Assembly: GCF_005924265.1 (NCBI RefSeq)
Contig: NZ_VCLB01000003.1
Location: 62,001 to 126,000, forward strand
Direction: 5' to 3'
Length of the DNA stretch: 64,000 nt
Source: Martelella lutilitoris
GTDB lineage: Bacteria > Pseudomonadota > Alphaproteobacteria > Rhizobiales > Rhizobiaceae
A model generated the notes under the pieces. That model was given only the letters and a program-made list of their open reading frames with translations, did not search any database and was not told the origin of the DNA. Position 1 is the first letter of the stretch, and each line of letters begins with the position of its first letter. A program made the position numbers and the translations under genes. Shown one piece after another: positions 59,473 to 64,000 of this stretch.

Positions 59473-60897
59473 ATGACCACGCCCGCCCCCGAGCTCATCG
59501 CCCGCTTTTCCGAGATTGTCGGCACGCCTCACGCGCTGACCGAAGCCGCCGATATCGAGCCCTACCTCACCGAAAACCGGGGGCTTTACCGAGGCAAGAC
59601 CGTGCTCGTCCTCAAACCCGGCTCGACGGAAGAGGTCTCTGCCATCCTGAGGCTTGCCAGCGAGACGAAGACCCCGGTGGTTCCCGCCGGCGGCCGCACC
59701 GGCCATGTCGGCGGCCATGTGCCACGCGAAGAAGGCACGGACATCGTGCTGTCGCTGGAACGCATGGGCAAGATCCGCAAGATCGACACCTCGGCCAATG
59801 TCGTCATCGCCGATGGCGGCGCGATCCTCGCCGATGTGCAGAAGGCGGCGCGCGACAATGACCGGCTGTTTCCGCTCTCGCTCGGCTCGGAAGGCTCGGC
59901 GATGATCGGCGGCAACCTTTCCACCAATGCCGGCGGCACGGCGGTGCTCGCCTATGGCAATATGCGCGCGCTCTGCCTCGGCCTTGAGGTGGTGCTGCCG
60001 ACTGGCGAGATCTGGAACGGGCTCAGAAGCCTGAAGAAGGACAATACCGGCTATGACCTGCGCGACCTCTTCATCGGCGCGGAAGGCACGCTCGGCATCA
60101 TCACTGGCGCGGTGCTGAAGCTTTTCCCGAAACCGCGCGGCCATCAGGTTGCCTTTGCCGCCGTCGCAAGCCCGGAAAAGGCGCTCGACCTTTTCAATAT
60201 GGCGTCGAACCGCTGCGCCTCGGCGCTGACCGGGTTTGAATTCATGGCCCGCATGGCCTTCGATTTCACCGTCAAGCATACCGACGGCGCGCGCGATCCG
60301 CTTGCGGCAAAATACCCCTGGTACACGTTGATCGACATTTCCACCTCCGACAGCCAGCAATCCGCCGACCGGATGATGGAGGCCCTGCTGGAGGAAGCCT
60401 TCGAGGCAGGACTTGTGGAAGACGCGGTGATTGCCAAGTCGCAAGGCGAGATCGACGAATTATGGCACATGCGCAACACCATGTCGGAGGCGCAGAAGCC
60501 CGAGGGCGGCTCGATCAAGCACGACGTCTCCGTGCCGGTCTCCGCCATTCCGGCCTTCCTGCACGAGGCCGATGCGGCCGTCATGGAAGCAATTCCCGGC
60601 GCGCGCATCTGCGCCTTCGGCCATCTCGGCGACGGCAATATCCATTACAACATCTCCCAGCCGGAAGGTGCCGACAAGGCGGAATTCGTTGCCCGCTGGG
60701 GGGAAATCAACACAATCGTCCACGCCATCGTGCTTTCCCATGGCGGCTCGATCTCCGCCGAACACGGCATCGGCCGGCTGAAGCGCGACGAACTGGCCGA
60801 GATCCGCGAACCGATCGAGATCGACCTGATGCATCGCATCAAGCAGGTCTTCGACCCTGCCGGGATCATGAATCCCGACAAGGTGCTGAAGGTCTGA
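59473..60897 (+). CDS. FAD-binding oxidoreductase (GlcD/D-2-hydroxyacid dehydrogenase-like)
   Basis: A 474-residue flavoprotein: FAD_binding_4 domain (about residues 40-180; VVPAGGRTGHVGGHVP and GGNLSTNAGG) and FAD-oxidase_C domain (about 215-470) ending with AHEHGIGRL-like EHGIGRLKR and an ILNPDKVL-type tail, NPDKVL. It oxidises a D-2-hydroxy acid (lactate, glycolate or 2-hydroxyglutarate) and passes electrons onward. ATG 59473 is used; an ATG at 59461 lies too close to the upstream AAGG. It is coupled to tsaC (4 bp). The substrate is not identifiable from sequence. Confidence 0.88.
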   Translation: MTTPAPELIARFSEIVGTPHALTEAADIEPYLTENRGLYRGKTVLVLKPGSTEEVSAILRLASETKTPVVPAGGRTGHVGGHVPREEGTDIVLSLERMGKIRKIDTSANVVIADGGAILADVQKAARDNDRLFPLSLGSEGSAMIGGNLSTNAGGTAVLAYGNMRALCLGLEVVLPTGEIWNGLRSLKKDNTGYDLRDLFIGAEGTLGIITGAVLKLFPKPRGHQVAFAAVASPEKALDLFNMASNRCASALTGFEFMARMAFDFTVKHTDGARDPLAAKYPWYTLIDISTSDSQQSADRMMEALLEEAFEAGLVEDAVIAKSQGEIDELWHMRNTMSEAQKPEGGSIKHDVSVPVSAIPAFLHEADAAVMEAIPGARICAFGHLGDGNIHYNISQPEGADKAEFVARWGEINTIVHAIVLSHGGSISAEHGIGRLKRDELAEIREPIEIDLMHRIKQVFDPAGIMNPDKVLKV

Positions 60898-60943
60898 GTG
60901 GCGCTGGCGCAAAAGACGCCTCGTCAATTCCCGAGTCTCACAA

Positions 60944-61101
60944 CCCCGTCATGCCGGCCTTGAGCCGGCATCCAGGGCCGCACGAGAAAACCTACCTGTT
61001 TCATATTACCGCTGACCTACCAGCTCTGCGCCAAGTTTCGCCGAAAGTGCCGACGCTTCCCGGGTCGCCCTGGACCCCGGCTCAAGGCCGGGGTAACGGC
61101 G
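60944..61101. repeat. Intergenic palindromic repeat (RIME/REP-like element)
   Basis: Two related GC-rich palindromes in inverted orientation: the left arm 60944-60977 contains GCCGGCCTTGAGCCGGC, the right arm 61067-61101 contains CCCCGGCTCAAGGCCGGGG. Each folds alone, and together they form a long stem. The 90-base core between them has no gene. Such elements are common between convergent genes in alphaproteobacteria and may act as a bidirectional terminator here. Confidence 0.75.
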
Positions 61102-61156
61102 TGGTGTGGGCGGGCAGCCAGGAGCACCTAGCAGACCCGGCAGGCTGTCCGGCATG

Positions 61157-62554
61157 CTAAACTGCCGCTTCCTCACGGTGAAATACGCCCCATCTCGCGC
61201 CGGTCCGTCTGCCGTGAAACCACAGCACCACCGCCACGAGGACAAGCATAGCAAGGTCGCTTGAGGGTGCGGCCATCCAGATGCCCTGCTCGCCGAAGAT
61301 AAGCGGCAGCAGGAAGATCAGCGGAATATTGAAGAAATAGGTCCGCCCGAGGCTCATCACCCCCGCGCTCACGGCCTTGCCAATGGCCTGGAAATAACCG
61401 GCGAGCACCATCACGGGCGCAACGACGACATAGGCGGCGGTAATGATGCGCACGATGTGGGCCGTTGCGGCAATGGTCTCGGCATCGTCGACGAACAGCG
61501 CGGCAAGCGGGCCCGCGGCCAACAGGAAAACGCTTTGGACGGCCAGCCCGTAGCCAAGACCGGTCAGAAGCCCGACGACGAGCGTGCGGTTGGACCGCTC
61601 ATAGATCGCGGCGCCGTAATTATTGCCGACGATCGACTGGCAGGCGAAGTTCAGGCCCATCAGCGGCAGGAAGACGAAGGTCAATAGCCTGGAGGCAATG
61701 CCGTAGGCGGCGATCGTCAGGTCGTAATTCGTGCCGAACCAGGCCTTGACCGAGACCAGGATACAGGCCGTCGAAAGGCTGATCCCGATCAGTGACAGCG
61801 AAGATGGTAGGCCGAGCGCAAGCGTCCGCCCCCAGGCCTCCGTCAGCGGCTTGCCGGTGCGCTCCCAGAGCCGGATCGGCGTGCGGCCGGAAAGCCTGAG
61901 AACGACCACGGCGACAAGCGCCAGAAGCTGTGCTGCAAGCGTGCCGATGGCAGACCCCGCCACGCCCCAGCCCAAAAGAGCGATGAAGACGAAATTGAAG
62001 CCGATATTGGCGAGCGTCACCAGAACGCCGATCAGCGCCATCGTGCCGGGCCGGCCCTCCGAGCGCAGCGTGTCGCCCTGGGTGCTGATCAGGAATTGCA
62101 GCGGACTGCCGAAGAACAGAAGCGCGATATAGGTCGAAGCCATTGCCGCAAGCGCCGCGTCGCCGCCCGACAGCCAGCCAATGAGCGGCCTGCCTGCTGC
62201 GAGGTAGAACGCCATCAGCCCCAGCGCGGCGAGCATGGCAAGCGCCGTCGCCGACTGCATGGCCGATTGCGCGCCCGCGTGATCGCCGGCGCCGAGCCGC
62301 CGTGCCAGGATCGACGCCATGCCGGAGGAAACGAGCGTCGCCAGCGCGTTGAGCGCCATGAACAGAGGAAAGACCAGGGTGACGGCGGCAAGCGCGCGCG
62401 GCCCGACATAAACGCCGAGAAAGATGGCGTCGACCACGGTAAAGAGGCCGCTCACCAGCATCAAAAGCACGATCGGGGCAGCGGTCTTGAAGAAAAGCGG
62501 GGCAATCGGCCCCGAAAGATAGGGGTTTGACCCCGGGTTCGAAGAGGTATCCAT
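61157..62554 (-). CDS. MATE-family efflux transporter
   Basis: A 465-residue multidrug and toxin extrusion protein with about 12 hydrophobic segments in two homologous halves. The N-terminal half starts PIVLLMLVSGLFTVVDAIFLG and includes the PLFMALNALATLVSSGMASILARRLGAGD segment typical of MATE; the second half has a matching MGLNFACQSIVGNNYGA. It exports cationic or aromatic compounds in exchange for Na+ or H+. GAGGGA precedes ATG 62554. It is monocistronic, facing the FAD oxidase gene across the palindromic repeat. Confidence 0.93.
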   Translation of the reverse strand: MDTSSNPGSNPYLSGPIAPLFFKTAAPIVLLMLVSGLFTVVDAIFLGVYVGPRALAAVTLVFPLFMALNALATLVSSGMASILARRLGAGDHAGAQSAMQSATALAMLAALGLMAFYLAAGRPLIGWLSGGDAALAAMASTYIALLFFGSPLQFLISTQGDTLRSEGRPGTMALIGVLVTLANIGFNFVFIALLGWGVAGSAIGTLAAQLLALVAVVVLRLSGRTPIRLWERTGKPLTEAWGRTLALGLPSSLSLIGISLSTACILVSVKAWFGTNYDLTIAAYGIASRLLTFVFLPLMGLNFACQSIVGNNYGAAIYERSNRTLVVGLLTGLGYGLAVQSVFLLAAGPLAALFVDDAETIAATAHIVRIITAAYVVVAPVMVLAGYFQAIGKAVSAGVMSLGRTYFFNIPLIFLLPLIFGEQGIWMAAPSSDLAMLVLVAVVLWFHGRRTGARWGVFHREEAAV

Positions 62555-62781
62555 GTCGTTGTCCCTCGGGACACTCGAGCCGCGCACAGCGACCGGTTAT
62601 GGGGCCCGCATTGCCACAGAGTGTCGTTCGGAAAAAACAACGGACGACGGATCAAACGACTTCACCAAAACCTGACAGGCAGGCGCGCGGGCGGCAGGCG
62701 TCGCGAGGCCGCGCGCACTTAGCGCCGGCCCGAGGGGCAAGTCAAGCGCGTTTGCCTGGGTACCCGGAATCGGAAGGCGAA

Positions 62782-64000
62782 TTAGCCCTCCTCGCGCGCC
62801 ACTGCCCGCCAGCCGATGTCGCGGCGGCAGAAGCCGTCAGCCCAGTCGATATCCTCGATCAGCGCATAGGCACGGGTCTGGGCCTCGGTGACGTTGTGGC
62901 CGAGCGCCGTGACATTGAGGACGCGACCGCCGCTGGCGACAAGCCTGCCGTCGCGTATCGCCGTGCCGGCGTGGAAGGTGCGCGCCTCGGGACCGTCGAC
63001 GGGCAAAGCGCGGATCTCGCCGCCCTTCTTGTAGGCGCCCGGATAGCCCTTGGTCGCCATGACGACGGTGAGCGCGGTATCCCCGCTCCAATCGGCGGAA
63101 ACCTTGTCCAGCGTGCCATCGGCGGCGGCTTCCAGAATATCCAAAAGATCGCTTTGCAGCCGCATCATCAGCACCTGGCACTCCGGATCGCCGAAGCGGA
63201 CATTGTATTCGATCAGTTCCGGGCCCTTTTCCGTGATCATCAGCCCGGCATAGAGCACGCCCTTGAAAGGATGGCCCATTTCCGCCATGCCGCGGATCGT
63301 CGGCTCGATGATTTCCTTCATGGTGCGGGCAATCATCGCCTCATCCATCACCGGGGCCGGCGAATAGGCGCCCATGCCGCCGGTATTCGGCCCGGTATCG
63401 CCGTCGCCGACGGCCTTGTGGTCCTGCGCGGTGGCAAGCGGCAGCGCGTTCTTGCCGTCGGAGAGGCAGAAGAAGCTCGCCTCCTCGCCCACCAGAAATT
63501 CCTCGACCACGACCTCGGCCCCGGCGGCGCCGAACGTGCCGGAAAAACAGTCATCAATGGCGGCCAGCGCTTCGGCATTGGTGCGGGCAACAGTCACGCC
63601 CTTGCCGGCGGCGAGACCATCGGCCTTGATCACGATCGGCGCGCCGATCTCGCCGACATAGGCCTTCGCCTCTTCTCCGTTGGTGAAGCGGCGATAGGCG
63701 CCGGTTGGAATATCGTATCGGGCGCAGAGGTCCTTGGTGAACCCCTTCGAACCCTCAAGCTGGGCGGCGGCCTGTGTCGGGCCGAACACCTTGATGCCGG
63801 CTTTACTCAGAGCATCGGCAAGACCGTCCACCAGCGGCGCTTCGGGGCCGACGACGACGAGGCCGATTTCCTTCTCGCCGCAAAAGGCGATGACCGCCGC
63901 GTGATCGGCCGGATCAAGCTTCACGCATTCGGCATGGGCGGCAATGCCCGGATTGCCGGGCGCGGCATAAAGCACGCCGAGACGCGGCGATTGCGAGAGT
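62782..64000 (-). CDS. purD: Phosphoribosylamine--glycine ligase (5' end outside window)
   Basis: About 406 residues of PurD (usually about 425) are visible; only the N-terminal 15-20 residues lie beyond base 64000. The enzyme joins glycine to phosphoribosylamine with ATP, the second step of purine synthesis. The visible start [18 protein letters not shown] is the N domain, followed by the ATP-grasp region with [22 protein letters not shown] and the [14 protein letters not shown] metal-binding motif, and the C-terminal PurD C domain. The frame runs open to the window edge. It is transcribed away from the MATE gene by 227 bp; no clear terminator is seen. Confidence 0.95.
   Translation of the reverse strand, partial: LSQSPRLGVLYAAPGNPGIAAHAECVKLDPADHAAVIAFCGEKEIGLVVVGPEAPLVDGLADALSKAGIKVFGPTQAAAQLEGSKGFTKDLCARYDIPTGAYRRFTNGEEAKAYVGEIGAPIVIKADGLAAGKGVTVARTNAEALAAIDDCFSGTFGAAGAEVVVEEFLVGEEASFFCLSDGKNALPLATAQDHKAVGDGDTGPNTGGMGAYSPAPVMDEAMIARTMKEIIEPTIRGMAEMGHPFKGVLYAGLMITEKGPELIEYNVRFGDPECQVLMMRLQSDLLDILEAAADGTLDKVSADWSGDTALTVVMATKGYPGAYKKGGEIRALPVDGPEARTFHAGTAIRDGRLVASGGRVLNVTALGHNVTEAQTRAYALIEDIDWADGFCRRDIGWRAVAREEG

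Noticed and set aside
60944-61101. Palindromic unit as a CRISPR repeat
   Set aside because: Only two inverted units exist, with no regular spacers and no cas genes.

Overview
The window reads as chromosome of an alphaproteobacterium of the Rhizobiales (Hyphomicrobiales), most likely Rhizobiaceae or a close relative. Pointers are an intact PhyR-NepR-EcfG general stress response locus, F0 ATP synthase genes in the order atpI-B-E-b'-b, an Usg protein, rhizobial-style TRAP and ABC catabolic operons, and GC-rich DNA with tight 4-bp gene overlaps. The genus cannot be fixed from the sequence. No phage, transposase, CRISPR array or rRNA was seen; one tRNA gene is present.

Layout. 0-3.5 kb: end of a polyol or sugar operon (FGGY kinase, zinc dehydrogenase, AraD-like epimerase, SorC regulator). 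3.6-4.8 kb: tRNA-Ser(GGA) and msrA. 5-13 kb: a nucleoside operon, with a BMP-type ABC importer followed by cdd, purine nucleoside phosphorylase, deoC and deoA. 13-24 kb: mostly single genes (usg, two aldo-keto reductases, a membrane stress pair, purU, a GH5 glycosidase, divergent epmA/efp, gabD, a stand-alone Lrp ligand domain, folD). 24-27 kb: F0 ATP synthase. 27-36.4 kb: corA, a phosphoribosyltransferase, then the stress region (PRC-barrel protein, HWE kinase, ecfG, nepR, phyR, DUF1328, CsbD, CHASE-HWE kinase). 36.4-37.4 kb: copper handling. 37.6-46.3 kb: an M20 amidohydrolase facing a LacI-controlled operon that joins a PotABCD-like ABC importer to a nucleoside hydrolase and adenine deaminase. 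46.4-55.4 kb: a TRAP importer, an IclR regulator, a ThDP enzyme, and divergently a LacI regulator with two dehydrogenases. 55.6-58.4 kb: glycine-betaine-type Rieske oxygenase with its reductase, and a RidA protein. 58.5-64 kb: tsaC/Sua5, an FAD oxidase, a long intergenic palindrome, a MATE exporter and the 3' part of purD.

How it fits together. The clearest regulatory theme is the general stress response. Reading both strands by eye I found seven exact GGAAC-N16/17-CGTT boxes (the known EcfG promoter), each upstream of and oriented toward a gene: msrA, a DUF883/holin-like pair, the PRC-barrel gene, the HWE kinase, nepR-ecfG, DUF1328 and csbD. A GGAAC box with a weaker -10 faces phyR, and the phyR and nepR -35 boxes are the two arms of one perfect inverted repeat. 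The second theme is nucleoside and purine use: two unrelated importers sit about 25 kb apart, one coupled to phosphorolysis of nucleosides and deoxyribose-phosphate breakdown, the other to hydrolysis of nucleosides and adenine deamination. Three catabolic regulators have clean palindromic candidate operators beside the genes they are likely to control.
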